Shown here one piece after another: positions 8,744 to 15,089 of a DNA stretch of 42,212 bases. Origin of the DNA: a virus; IMG/VR virus record IMGVR_UViG_3300025674_000094, positions 1 to 42,212 of that record; one strand, 5' to 3'. The position numbers and the translations under genes were made by a program. The notes under the pieces are model-generated. The model had not been told where the DNA came from. It did no database searches and saw only the letters and a list, made by a program, of their open reading frames with translations. The number at the start of each line of letters is the position of its first letter. Position 1 is the first letter of the stretch.

Positions 8744-10327
8744 TTAAATTTTTTGACCAGTAATCCAAGAGATAGTTCTTTTAACTGTTTCAACCTTATG
8801 AGATTTAGTCTTATCTTGCTTAAACTCTGAGGCTTCAAACTTTTTACTAATAGGAGGTCTGGACTTATTTACAGCATACCATAAGCCATCCAAGACATCA
8901 TCGTTCTTTCCTTTGGGAAACTGAAACATCTCATCTACTAAAGCTGTATGTTTTCTTTTTATAAACATCTTACGTCTATTTACTATAGGAGCAAGCAACG
9001 ACTCAAGCCTATCTTCTTTTTTAATACCAGTTGGAGGTCTAACTCCTAGAGCTACACCGGGTGCAACCTTTCTATCTTGACCTGTCATTCTATTAACAGC
9101 ATCTTTAATTATACCTTGAGCACCTACATGTTCTACATTAACTCTTTTTACAGGAGAGTATTCTTTAGCGTACTTAAATATTTCTTCAGGCATATCATAT
9201 AGAGGTATATGTTCACGCATATAGTCAACAACGTATATATTTCTATCACTATCTATACCTATAACCATTATCATTTGATAATCGCTTGATGCAGTAGACT
9301 CGTATGCTAAGTCAACACCAATATAAATATTAACAGGTATAGCTTCTTTGCTATTAACCAAGTAAGCATAATTGTTTTTACTTTCAAATTCATGGTCGTA
9401 ATACTCCAGTCTATCTGTTTTGAACTTAGCGTTTTCTAAATCTCTTGCTTCATTTAAATATTCTTGTGCAAATTTATGAGATAATCCTACATCTTCAAAC
9501 CTTCTACGTATATCAGCTAGTTTTTGTTTAGAAAAGTATGAACTCCATAATACATTACCATCAGCGTCTATAGCCTTATGGTACATTACATCCCATGCAT
9601 ACTTTCTTTTATCTCTATTTGCTTCTGTGTAGCCATCATATATACTCTGTAGAAAAGAATCGTAGTGAACTATAGTACCAATTAACCATATAGAACCCTC
9701 GTTACCTGCTGAGTTCTCTAGAGCTGGCTCAACTGTAGACATAACCCACTCTTTAATTTCCCTTCTTCTATCTGGAGTCTTTGTATTTAACTCAGACTCA
9801 AAGTCATCAAGTACAATCTTAGTATATCTAAGACCTAATTGAGACCTACCACGTAATCTTTGAGATGTTCCTTTAGCTATAACCCTATCTCCCTTACTAG
9901 TAGTAAACTCTTTCTCTGTCCATTTACTACCACGTAAGTCTCCAAAGTAATAATTTAATGCAGGGTTCATTTCTATATGGTTCTGCATATATTTTATATG
10001 GTCTATTGCCTGTGACTGTTCTTCTGCTACCCAAGCTATAAACTCTTTCTTTCCTTCAGGGTTAAAGTATAGGTGGTATAGTAATGCTGTTTTAGCTAAG
10101 GTAGATTTACTATGACCCCTAGGTAATATAATACAATTTCTTTTCTTGTCTGGGTGTAGGAGGAGTTCACTTAATTCGTAATGGTATGGGGCAGGGGTAG
10201 ACTTCATATAGTCTTCAGGTAGAAATAGCTGACCAAAGGAGACTACATCCTTTCTAGCCAACTCTAACACTCGTTCCTTTTCAGAAACGTTGTGTTTGTT
10301 TATGTTAAATGTATTAGCTTCTGACAT
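8744..10327 (-). CDS. terL: Terminase large subunit, 527 aa
   Basis: This is the two-domain packaging motor. The ATPase part shows a Walker A-like PRGHSKST at about 69-76 and a Walker B IVLDDFE at 171-177. The nuclease part shows IGVDLAYE with Asp at 339, and KNDDVLDGLWYA with Asp at about 480. The length is normal. The start overlaps the gamma-glutamylcyclotransferase gene by 28 bases. It cuts concatemeric DNA and pumps it through the portal. Confidence 0.95.
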   Translation of the reverse strand: MSEANTFNINKHNVSEKERVLELARKDVVSFGQLFLPEDYMKSTPAPYHYELSELLLHPDKKRNCIILPRGHSKSTLAKTALLYHLYFNPEGKKEFIAWVAEEQSQAIDHIKYMQNHIEMNPALNYYFGDLRGSKWTEKEFTTSKGDRVIAKGTSQRLRGRSQLGLRYTKIVLDDFESELNTKTPDRRREIKEWVMSTVEPALENSAGNEGSIWLIGTIVHYDSFLQSIYDGYTEANRDKRKYAWDVMYHKAIDADGNVLWSSYFSKQKLADIRRRFEDVGLSHKFAQEYLNEARDLENAKFKTDRLEYYDHEFESKNNYAYLVNSKEAIPVNIYIGVDLAYESTASSDYQMIMVIGIDSDRNIYVVDYMREHIPLYDMPEEIFKYAKEYSPVKRVNVEHVGAQGIIKDAVNRMTGQDRKVAPGVALGVRPPTGIKKEDRLESLLAPIVNRRKMFIKRKHTALVDEMFQFPKGKNDDVLDGLWYAVNKSRPPISKKFEASEFKQDKTKSHKVETVKRTISWITGQKI

Positions 10328-10680
10328 TTATCTGAATACCAGTCTTTACCCGGAACTTCTTGGAATACTCCAGTACTTTGAAGTAACAATGTTCCTATAG
10401 TATACATCCAAGCTTTTACCTTCTTATCATCCTTATAAGCTTCAACTAGTCTTCTTTCATATAATCCAGAGCTAACTCCTTCATATACATCATAGTTATC
10501 TATATCTTGCTCATCTACATCTACAACCTCTACAACCAAGTCACTAGCATCTTGATTAGGCATCGCAACAGGATAGTTCCTATGACCGGGGAAGTATAAG
10601 TTGAATCCATCTACCTTCCATGTCTCTCTCTTGCCATCACGTAGAGTTCCGTATACTGCTAGTTTATTTGTCTTCATCAA
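10300..10680 (-). CDS. Gamma-glutamylcyclotransferase/AIG2-like enzyme, 126 aa
   Basis: The N-terminal LAVYGTLRDGK is the hallmark glycine-rich loop of the GGCT/AIG2 fold. YEGVSSGLYERR supplies the expected catalytic glutamate (about residue 67) and the following Tyr-x-Arg pattern. The length is normal for a one-domain member. The family cyclises gamma-glutamyl groups on amines to pyroglutamate, releasing the amine. It lies between the terminase genes, overlapping terL by 28 bases and the preceding ORF by 17. In phages this family is known to associate with amidoligases and class II amidotransferases, both of which this genome encodes at 15.5-19.8 kb. Confidence 0.88.
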   Translation of the reverse strand: MMKTNKLAVYGTLRDGKRETWKVDGFNLYFPGHRNYPVAMPNQDASDLVVEVVDVDEQDIDNYDVYEGVSSGLYERRLVEAYKDDKKVKAWMYTIGTLLLQSTGVFQEVPGKDWYSDKCQKLIHLT

Positions 10681-10876
10681 ATCTATTTTTATAGTTCCAA
10701 AAGTCTTTAACGTCTTCTATGTATCCAGTATCAAACTTATCACTATACACTTGATACTCATAGAATAGCTCATATATCTCATTAGCTATGTACTCTCTAG
10801 ATAAACTATCATCTAACTTGTTTTCGTTTTCGTTTGCATCTTCTAATACCTGTATGCATACCTCATATAGGTTCAT
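10664..10876 (-). CDS. Small acidic protein, 70 aa
   Basis: I do not recognise this protein. It is strongly acidic and Tyr/Asn/Glu-rich (YIANEIYELFYEYQVYSDKF), probably helical, with no Cys pattern or membrane segment. It overlaps the small terminase gene by four bases (ATGA type) and the cyclotransferase gene by 17 bases, so it is translated as part of the packaging operon. Its function is unknown. Confidence 0.65.
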   Translation of the reverse strand: MNLYEVCIQVLEDANENENKLDDSLSREYIANEIYELFYEYQVYSDKFDTGYIEDVKDFWNYKNRFDEDK

Positions 10877-11634
10877 TTATCTTCCGTCCTTTCAGCTTTC
10901 GCTATTTGTTTTACGTTGTTTCCACCTATTGCATCCAACTGCTCTGGAGAAAATCCTTGAAATAATGTAACAGACTCTGACTTCTTCTCTGTATCCCTCA
11001 TGCCTGCTATAGCTACTAGCTCTTTAAGCAATGAGACCTTATCACTATCTCTAGAGGCATCAGACTCAATGATGTCTTTCATCTTTTCTAATATGTAAAG
11101 AGGCGTTATCTCAGCCTCATTCATTACCTTTTCTATTTCTTCTTTAATCAAACCTTGTACCCTCTTCGTACTCATTAGTATTTTAGCTTCTCTTTCTGCA
11201 TAACTCCTATTTTCTGTAGGGTAAGCAGTTAAGAAGGCATCTGTTATATCATCACCCTTAGCCACGTACTTAGCAAATAAAAACTCTTTAGACGTAGGCT
11301 TAACTCTTTCTTTATTTATATCATACTTTGATTTGTCTTTACCAAATGTATAGATATTGTTCTTCATTTTACCCTTCATCTTAGTAGAAGGCTTACAAAC
11401 ATAAGAACCTATTACAGTTCTAATGTAATAGTTATAAATCTTTTCTCTACCAGAGGCTTTTAATCCACCTCTTTTAAGTATCATACATACTTGACCATCA
11501 TCACATAGAACCCAATCACCCTCTAAACCATTCCTCCAATCAGTAATCAGAGGTTTATTTGGCATATAATGCTTGAACTCTTCCTCATCTTGAAATAGAG
11601 GGTGTTCTATACTTTTAATCTTTCTGGTCTTCAC
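10873..11634 (-). CDS. terS: Terminase small subunit-like protein, 253 aa
   Basis: Residues about 118-175 form a terminase small-subunit DNA-binding pattern: EFLFAKYVAKGDDITDAFLT, AYPTENRSYAEREAKILM, then RVQGLIKEEIEKV. A helical oligomerisation segment follows (LYILEKMKDIIE). The N-terminal 115 residues are an extra domain of unknown role with beta strands (GDWVLCDDGQVCMILKRG). Its location upstream of terL supports the call. It would recognise phage DNA and present it to the large subunit. Confidence 0.8.
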   Translation of the reverse strand: MKTRKIKSIEHPLFQDEEEFKHYMPNKPLITDWRNGLEGDWVLCDDGQVCMILKRGGLKASGREKIYNYYIRTVIGSYVCKPSTKMKGKMKNNIYTFGKDKSKYDINKERVKPTSKEFLFAKYVAKGDDITDAFLTAYPTENRSYAEREAKILMSTKRVQGLIKEEIEKVMNEAEITPLYILEKMKDIIESDASRDSDKVSLLKELVAIAGMRDTEKKSESVTLFQGFSPEQLDAIGGNNVKQIAKAERTEDK

Positions 11635-12392
11635 TTAGCTCTTAATACCTTACCATCTACTGTGCTAACCCCATTTACAATCTGATGAACGGTAACATTA
11701 AAGTTTCTATTGGGGTGAAAGTCTACAATAGCAAAAGCATGTTGCCAATTGTGTTCTCTATTACCTAACCAAGCATTAGCCTCTGCTCTCATATCTTTTA
11801 AGCAACCAATAGACCAAGCAGACTTAACTCCATCCATGTGCGTTACTGAAGATTGCTGGATGTCGTGATGATGTCCATACATAACATTACCCCCAAGACG
11901 TATGAGATGATTACGAGTGTGATGTACGCCTGCAAAATGATGTCCATGGTAGAAATTGATTTTACCGATTTTAAGCATCTTACCAATTTTGTGATACTTG
12001 TAGCCACGTTCTTTAAGTTTAAGTGCATGTTTAACTAACATCCTATCTTTAAGATATGGATTTTCATGTGCGAACATGTTAAGCCAGTCATCATGGTTGC
12101 CTTCACAGAAATGTCTTTCCTTTGTTCCTGCTTTATCCAAAGACTTATCAATTATATCCATACCTTTATTAACATCTTCTATCTCTTTTACTACAAATGG
12201 AAGCTGATACTCTAATGGAGGTCTCTTCTTCTTCTTCCATTGCCAATGTGATACAGACTCCCACTCACCAGTATCTCCTAGGTCAATGTATATATCAGGC
12301 TTTACTAACTCAATAGCCTTACAAAGAACTTTTATAGCTGCTTTATCCTCAAAGGGGAAGTGTTTATCTGGTGTTACTATAGCTCTTTTCAT
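11631..12392 (-). CDS. Calcineurin-like metallophosphoesterase, 253 aa
   Basis: The full set of metal-binding motifs is visible: PDKH (Asp9, His11), GDTGEW (39-44), GNHDD (98-102), HGHH (149-152) and GHHHD (173-177). This matches the Mre11/calcineurin-type superfamily. Phage members are usually annotated as phosphoesterases or DNA exonucleases. The substrate (DNA end, nucleotide or other) cannot be read from sequence. It overlaps its neighbours on both sides, so it is co-translated with the packaging genes. Confidence 0.88.
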   Translation of the reverse strand: MKRAIVTPDKHFPFEDKAAIKVLCKAIELVKPDIYIDLGDTGEWESVSHWQWKKKKRPPLEYQLPFVVKEIEDVNKGMDIIDKSLDKAGTKERHFCEGNHDDWLNMFAHENPYLKDRMLVKHALKLKERGYKYHKIGKMLKIGKINFYHGHHFAGVHHTRNHLIRLGGNVMYGHHHDIQQSSVTHMDGVKSAWSIGCLKDMRAEANAWLGNREHNWQHAFAIVDFHPNRNFNVTVHQIVNGVSTVDGKVLRAK

Positions 12393-12496
12393 TTATAAAA
12401 TCCCATTACTAACTTAATTAGTATAATCAATACCAATGCTTCTAGTACAAAATATATATTTAAGAACATTATTCCTAATGCTGCAAACGCTTTCAT
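12389..12496 (-). CDS. Single-pass membrane mini-protein, 35 aa
   Basis: ATG at 12494-12496 overlaps the upstream gene's stop (TAATG), and its own TGA overlaps the next ATG (ATGA), so it is embedded by translational coupling on both sides. AGAGG precedes the start. The translation MKAFAALGIMFLNIYFVLEA followed by LVLIILIKLVMGFYK is almost entirely one hydrophobic helix with a positive C-terminus. Its function is unknown; membrane targeting of a partner is possible. Confidence 0.6.
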   Translation of the reverse strand: MKAFAALGIMFLNIYFVLEALVLIILIKLVMGFYK

Positions 12497-12729
12497 TACA
12501 AACCTCTCATTTTCTGTGCTGACCTTCTTACTTTATCATCAGCTATTCCCGGTACTACTATGGATTCGAAATAATCACAACCCTCTTCTACTCTACAGTC
12601 TTTCCCACTAAGCTTAGAGTCTATAAAATAACCTAGAGAGTTCTTCTTGTTAGAGAAGACACACCCTATACACTTTCCGGTATTCCAGTTGGCACAGTTA
12701 AGTTGGGCTATTGTTTTTATTCTATTCAT
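12496..12729 (-). CDS. Cys-rich small protein, 77 aa, first gene of the leftward operon
   Basis: The start is chosen at the ATG at 12729 (MNRIKTIAQLNCANW), preceded by GAGAG. A longer frame from 12771 encodes an implausible AT-rich leader. Cysteines are arranged as C..C-x2-C (NCANWNTGKCIGC) then DC....GC, suggesting a zinc or metal site. The C-terminus is basic. It is the promoter-proximal gene of the packaging/structural operon, so a regulatory role is possible but unproven. Confidence 0.65.
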   Translation of the reverse strand: MNRIKTIAQLNCANWNTGKCIGCVFSNKKNSLGYFIDSKLSGKDCRVEEGCDYFESIVVPGIADDKVRRSAQKMRGL

Positions 12730-12741
12730 AATCTCTCTATA

Positions 12742-12771
12742 AATATATAAATAACATCTATATATATGCAA
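12742..12771 (-). promoter_or_regulatory. Candidate promoter for leftward operon
   Basis: The minus strand shows TTGCAT (12771-12766), 18 bases, then TATATT (12747-12742; five of six to the -10 consensus). It would transcribe the packaging block with a very short leader before the ATG at 12729. The surrounding DNA is extremely AT-rich, so chance matches are likely. Confidence 0.3.
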
Positions 12772-12807
12772 GTATTATATTTATTTTATATTATTTTATG
12801 AAATTGC

Positions 12808-12836
12808 TTGTATTGTTTAAGTTTTCTTCTTAAATT
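12808..12836 (+). promoter_or_regulatory. Candidate early rightward promoter
   Basis: TTGTAT at 12808-12813 and TAAATT at 12831-12836 are separated by 17 bases. Each has four of six consensus bases. It lies about 90 bases upstream of the first rightward gene and upstream of the operator-like repeat at 12890-12909. Weak by sequence alone. Confidence 0.3.
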
Positions 12837-12889
12837 GTATGGCGAACTAAGCCAAGGAACTAACTATTCTACTACATAAAAGAAAGAAA

Positions 12890-12909
12890 ATATATACTAA
12901 CGTATATAT
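12890..12909. promoter_or_regulatory. Operator-like inverted repeat with flanking direct repeats
   Basis: ATATATAC and GTATATAT form a perfect 8-base inverted repeat around TAAC. The dyad is bracketed by direct repeats AAAGAAAGAAAA at 12879-12890 and 12910-12921. It sits 17 bases before the ATG of the first rightward gene. A repressor site or a leader RNA hairpin are both possible. Confidence 0.45.
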
Positions 12910-12926
12910 AAAGAAAGAAAAACACT

Positions 12927-13100
12927 ATGAACGGTAAAGGTGACAAGAGCAGGATAACAGATGTTAAAAAGTATAAAGACAATTATGATAGGATTTTTAA
13001 TCCTAAGCCCGATAAGAACCCAGAACCTAGAAACGATGTTCGAAGAAGCAATCTGGGAAGAACAGACGCAAGTAACAGTAAAGGAATACAAGATAGATAA
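12927..13100 (+). CDS. Small conserved phage protein of the NGKGDK type, 57 aa
   Basis: The translation starts MNGKGDKSRITDVKKYKDNY followed by DRIFNPKPDK. The N-terminal GKGDK-(R/P)..., Tyr-Asp-(R/K)-Ile-Phe pattern is a recurrent small protein in many phages, of unknown function. The ATG is at 12927; the upstream leader is purine-rich (AAAGAAAGAAAAACACT) without a strong ribosome site. The C-terminal third overlaps another frame (13036-13242), and the family members I recall are shorter, so the exact 3' end is uncertain. Confidence 0.7.
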   Translation: MNGKGDKSRITDVKKYKDNYDRIFNPKPDKNPEPRNDVRRSNLGRTDASNSKGIQDR

Positions 13101-13242
13101 GATTACCCACGTTGCTGGAGTCAGAGGAGCAGAAGCAGAGGATGAAATCCTTAGTTACCTGTATTATAGACTAAATAGCAAAACTAATCAAATGCCTCCA
13201 AAACTGCTACAATTATTGTTAAGTGATACGAATACCCACTAA
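13036..13242 (+). CDS. Possible small acidic protein overlapping the previous gene, 68 aa
   Basis: The frame reads MFEEAIWEEQTQVTVKEYKI and later GAEAEDEILSYLYYRLNS. It is acidic and helical, ending in MPPKLLQLLLSDTNTH. The ATG at 13036 lacks a clear ribosome site and overlaps the NGKGDK gene by 65 bases in another frame. The frame stays open upstream to 12961, but that part encodes the shadow of the conserved gene. A programmed frameshift joining both frames is an alternative. Unrecognised. Confidence 0.4.
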   Translation: MFEEAIWEEQTQVTVKEYKIDKITHVAGVRGAEAEDEILSYLYYRLNSKTNQMPPKLLQLLLSDTNTH

Positions 13243-13363
13243 TCTGATAATCTATCCATTAAACAGTAAAATAAAGCCAAATAGAACTATTCTAGTATGT
13301 AAGATGTAAGTACTATATAAAGATACTGAAAATTATTACGAAATATTTTTTAAATCACTTGCA

Positions 13364-13393
13364 TTGATTGCTGATACCTTAGTAACTTATAGT
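13364..13393 (+). promoter_or_regulatory. Candidate promoter for 13412 gene
   Basis: TTGATT at 13364-13369 (four of six) and TATAGT at 13388-13393 (five of six) are spaced by 18 bases. The ATG at 13412 follows 18 bases after the -10, with AAAAGG between. The preceding ACTTGCAT also occurs at two minus-strand intergenic sites (near 12770 and 8735). Confidence 0.45.
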
Positions 13394-13411
13394 AACGAAA
13401 AGGTTGAGAAA

Positions 13412-13648
13412 ATGAAAACTAAGCTACAAAGAGCACTAGACAATGAATATGCAGAAGATTCTATCTACGATAACATAAACAAATCTATTGAATTAGCCCA
13501 CGGAATAGATGTATATGACGTTATTGACCCCACAGGTAAGATATTGCATACTTTAGCTGAAATAGTGAACAGACTGCAAAATGCAGATACTCTAGAAATA
13601 ATGGACTCTGGCTACAATATAGACGAAAATAGCCAATACGAAGCATAA
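13412..13648 (+). CDS. Hypothetical early protein, 78 aa
   Basis: I chose the ATG at 13412 (MKTKLQRALDNEYAEDSIYD) over the TTG at 13364, which lies inside the candidate promoter. AAAAGG precedes it. The protein is acidic and helical (NKSIELAHGIDVYDVIDP, LHTLAEIVNRLQNADTLEIM), with no Cys or membrane segment. It is unrecognised. Position next to the control region suggests an early, perhaps host-interacting product. Confidence 0.6.
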   Translation: MKTKLQRALDNEYAEDSIYDNINKSIELAHGIDVYDVIDPTGKILHTLAEIVNRLQNADTLEIMDSGYNIDENSQYEA

Positions 13649-13778
13649 TACCCACCTATGTTCTAAAAAAATATACAAAAATTGTGTGTGAGTCTTATTT
13701 GCGTATTGCCCCCGTCCCCTAATCCTGTTTGAAATTAGAATAGTTGGTTGAAAATTCGAACTATGGTTCTAAAACTCA

Positions 13779-14026
13779 AACGCTCATAACGCTCACGATA
13801 TATTGGCTCTTGCTTTTAAACTCTGGTGGTATTAAATTCTAGGTAGCGACTTGGAACGCCCGCACAAATTCCAAACCTATACAACAAAAAAACATAAGAA
13901 GCAACATTTATTTTTTATCATGTGATGTAAGTCACACCTTAAAAGATTTATATTGTATTATATATATTTATTTAGTATAGGGTTTATTATTCAACTTACT
14001 TATTAACATATCGTTCAAAACGCTCA
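13779..14026 (+). repeat. Three AACGCTCA repeats
   Basis: Identical octamers occur at 13779-13786, 13788-13795 and 14019-14026. The first two are a tandem pair separated by one base. Longer context CAAA(A)CGCTCAT is shared by the first and third. They may be iteron-like protein-binding sites, or chance. Confidence 0.45.
13921..13936. promoter_or_regulatory. CRP-family binding-site-like dyad
   Basis: TGTGATGTAAGTCACA is an exact match to the TGTGA-N6-TCACA consensus of CRP-type regulators. It lies about 135 bases upstream of the candidate promoter at 14071-14100, further than a classical activator position. It could be a host cAMP-CRP site or a phage operator with the same half-sites. Confidence 0.5.
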
Positions 14027-14070
14027 TTTTTATATATAGTAAATTAATTTAATATAAATGTAAATATAAT

Positions 14071-14100
14071 TTGCTTTTTATGTTTATTTAGTGTTATATT
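14071..14100 (+). promoter_or_regulatory. Candidate promoter for the accessory block
   Basis: TTGCTT at 14071-14076 and TATATT at 14095-14100 (five of six) are spaced by 18 bases. The ATG of the first gene is at 14139, with AAGGAG before it, giving a leader of about 30 bases. The AT-rich context lowers confidence. Confidence 0.4.
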
Positions 14101-14138
14101 CACTTATGAATTATTTAATTAAAACAAGGAGTTACACT

Positions 14139-14408
14139 ATGAGTAAAGCTAAGACCTCATACGCTTCTATGAAATCACTTGTAGATAGTGGTATTATAGA
14201 GCAAAATCAGTTAGATGAAGCCGTAAGAGTCGGTAAGGTTTCTATGCCTAGAACTGGAAAATTAGACTTCGCACCTACAGAAGTTCAAAACGCTTGGAAT
14301 ACTTTTGTAGAAGTTGTGCATTCTAATGGTAATTTAATAGAATGGAATAACTCCCTCTCTGAGTTGGGGGATTCTATAAGTGAAGTTTCTCTGAATTGTA
14401 AAAAGTAG
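14139..14408 (+). CDS. Hypothetical protein, 89 aa, first gene of accessory block
   Basis: The start at 14139 (MSKAKTSYASMKSLVDSGII) has AAGGAG upstream; a GTG at 14091 in frame lies within the candidate promoter and is rejected. The protein is helical (IEQNQLDEAVRVGKV; VQNAWNTFVEVVHSNGNLIE) and unrecognised. Its last codons and stop lie in the loop of a long inverted repeat (14353-14429), which might couple its expression to downstream genes. Confidence 0.65.
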   Translation: MSKAKTSYASMKSLVDSGIIEQNQLDEAVRVGKVSMPRTGKLDFAPTEVQNAWNTFVEVVHSNGNLIEWNNSLSELGDSISEVSLNCKK

Positions 14409-14429
14409 AGATAACAAACTCGGAGAGGG
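14353..14429 (+). other. Long-range inverted repeat around a stop codon
   Basis: CCCTCTCTGAGTT (14353-14365) can pair with AACTCGGAGAGGG (14417-14429), 13 pairs with one wobble, enclosing about 51 bases with the end of the 89-aa gene. There is no U-run after it. An RNA-processing or attenuation element is possible. Confidence 0.4.
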
Positions 14430-14490
14430 TCAATATTAGAGAGGCTCTCTCCATAGACCAAGGTTTATCTAGTGACTTGGTTTCTATTAA

Positions 14491-14533
14491 GATAAATAGT
14501 AGACACCAATTTAATAGATAGATAAATAGTAGA
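14491..14533 (+). repeat. Direct repeat GATAAATAGTAGA
   Basis: Two exact 13-base copies at 14491-14503 and 14521-14533 lie in the leader of the 151-aa gene, 30 bases apart start to start. The second ends just before the ribosome site AGAGGT. Possibly a regulatory repeat. Confidence 0.5.
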
Positions 14534-14540
14534 GGTCAAA

Positions 14541-14996
14541 ATGAGTAGAGAAATAATAGTAGATATGCAGTCTCCTACTCCATTTGATGAGTATAGGTAC
14601 AAAGTAGAAAGTAATGTAGAGATATTCATTAGTAGAGATATGGCTAGTAGAAAGTATATCTTAGAGATAAAAGAAAATGGAGAGAGTAAAGCTAAGATAG
14701 AGAGTAAAACTATTCTACAGAATTGGACTCTAATAGAAATGATTAGAGAAAATTCTTACAGAGAAAATAAAAGAGTAGATGTTCACAATGTAGAGAGAGG
14801 AGTCTCCTACAAAAAAATAACTCTAGCCACTACACTAAATGGTAAAGAGAGAGGAGAAGCTTTAGAGAAGCAAGTCCAAAGAGAGAAAAGTTTTAGTAGA
14901 AAGATGGTAGTAGGTACGCCATATATGAGTAGAAAAGCTAAGAAGTACGACCCAAAGATTCTACGACCAATACTTAGAGAAGAGAAAACGTGGTAG
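14541..14996 (+). CDS. Hypothetical basic protein, 151 aa
   Basis: ATG at 14541 follows AGAGGT. The protein opens MSREIIVDMQSPTPFDEYRY, has a beta-rich first half (NVEIFISRDMASRKYILEI) and a basic, helical C-terminal half (KERGEALEKQVQREKSFSRK). It is unrecognised. It starts the strongly TAGAG-rich DNA and is followed by the tRNA-like element. A nucleic-acid-binding role is only a guess from charge. Confidence 0.65.
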   Translation: MSREIIVDMQSPTPFDEYRYKVESNVEIFISRDMASRKYILEIKENGESKAKIESKTILQNWTLIEMIRENSYRENKRVDVHNVERGVSYKKITLATTLNGKERGEALEKQVQREKSFSRKMVVGTPYMSRKAKKYDPKILRPILREEKTW

Positions 14997-15025
14997 AGAG
15001 AGTTAGCTCGTAGTGTGGCTCGGTA

Positions 15026-15068
15026 GCCTTGTATGGTATATACTAGAGTTCGATTCTCTAGCAAGGCT
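15026..15068 (+). ncRNA. tRNA-like minihelix (acceptor stem plus T-arm)
   Basis: GCCTTGT (15026-15032) pairs over seven positions with GCAAGGC (15061-15067; last pair a T-G wobble). Between them, TAGAG-TTCGATT-CTCTA (15044-15060) is a canonical 5-bp T-stem with a TTCRANN loop that abuts the 3' acceptor strand exactly as in a tRNA. Only 11 bases, including TGGTA reminiscent of a D-loop, replace the D-arm, anticodon arm and variable loop, so it cannot decode. The discriminator would be U73 with G1-C72 and C2-G71, the bacterial glycine identity bases of the acceptor. CCA is not encoded. A tRNA remnant or attachment-site relic is the alternative. Confidence 0.45.
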
Positions 15069-15089
15069 CTATAGATAAGGAGTAGTAGA

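Larger units (their letters stand above)
13649..14138. other. 490-base intergenic control region
   Basis: I find no convincing gene here. It contains an imperfect hairpin (AGAATAGTT at 13737-13745 with AACTATGGTTCT at 13759-13770, three-base bulge), three AACGCTCA copies, a CRP-type dyad at 13921-13936, very AT-rich tracts at 13945-14100 and a candidate promoter at 14071-14100. It is the longest non-coding stretch of the window and lies at the start of the rightward accessory block. It is therefore a candidate for a control region or a replication origin. Confidence 0.6.

Noticed and set aside
11843-12038. Opposing ORFs inside the metallophosphoesterase gene
   Set aside because: Both are alternative-frame shadows of a gene with a full set of metal-binding motifs.
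12961-13035. Upstream 25 codons of the ORF ending at 13242, looking like a signal peptide
   Set aside because: They lie in another frame of the conserved NGKGDK gene, so the hydrophobic look is probably a by-product.
15001-15068. A complete tRNA gene ending in the TTCGATT T-arm
   Set aside because: No anticodon arm or D-stem fits between the two acceptor strands, and no alternative upstream segment pairs with the 3' acceptor strand. Kept only as a tRNA-like minihelix.
15026-15068. Phage attachment site made of a host tRNA 3' end
   Set aside because: The 5' acceptor strand is also present and paired, and no integrase is seen. The host tRNA sequence is unknown, so it stays only as an alternative.
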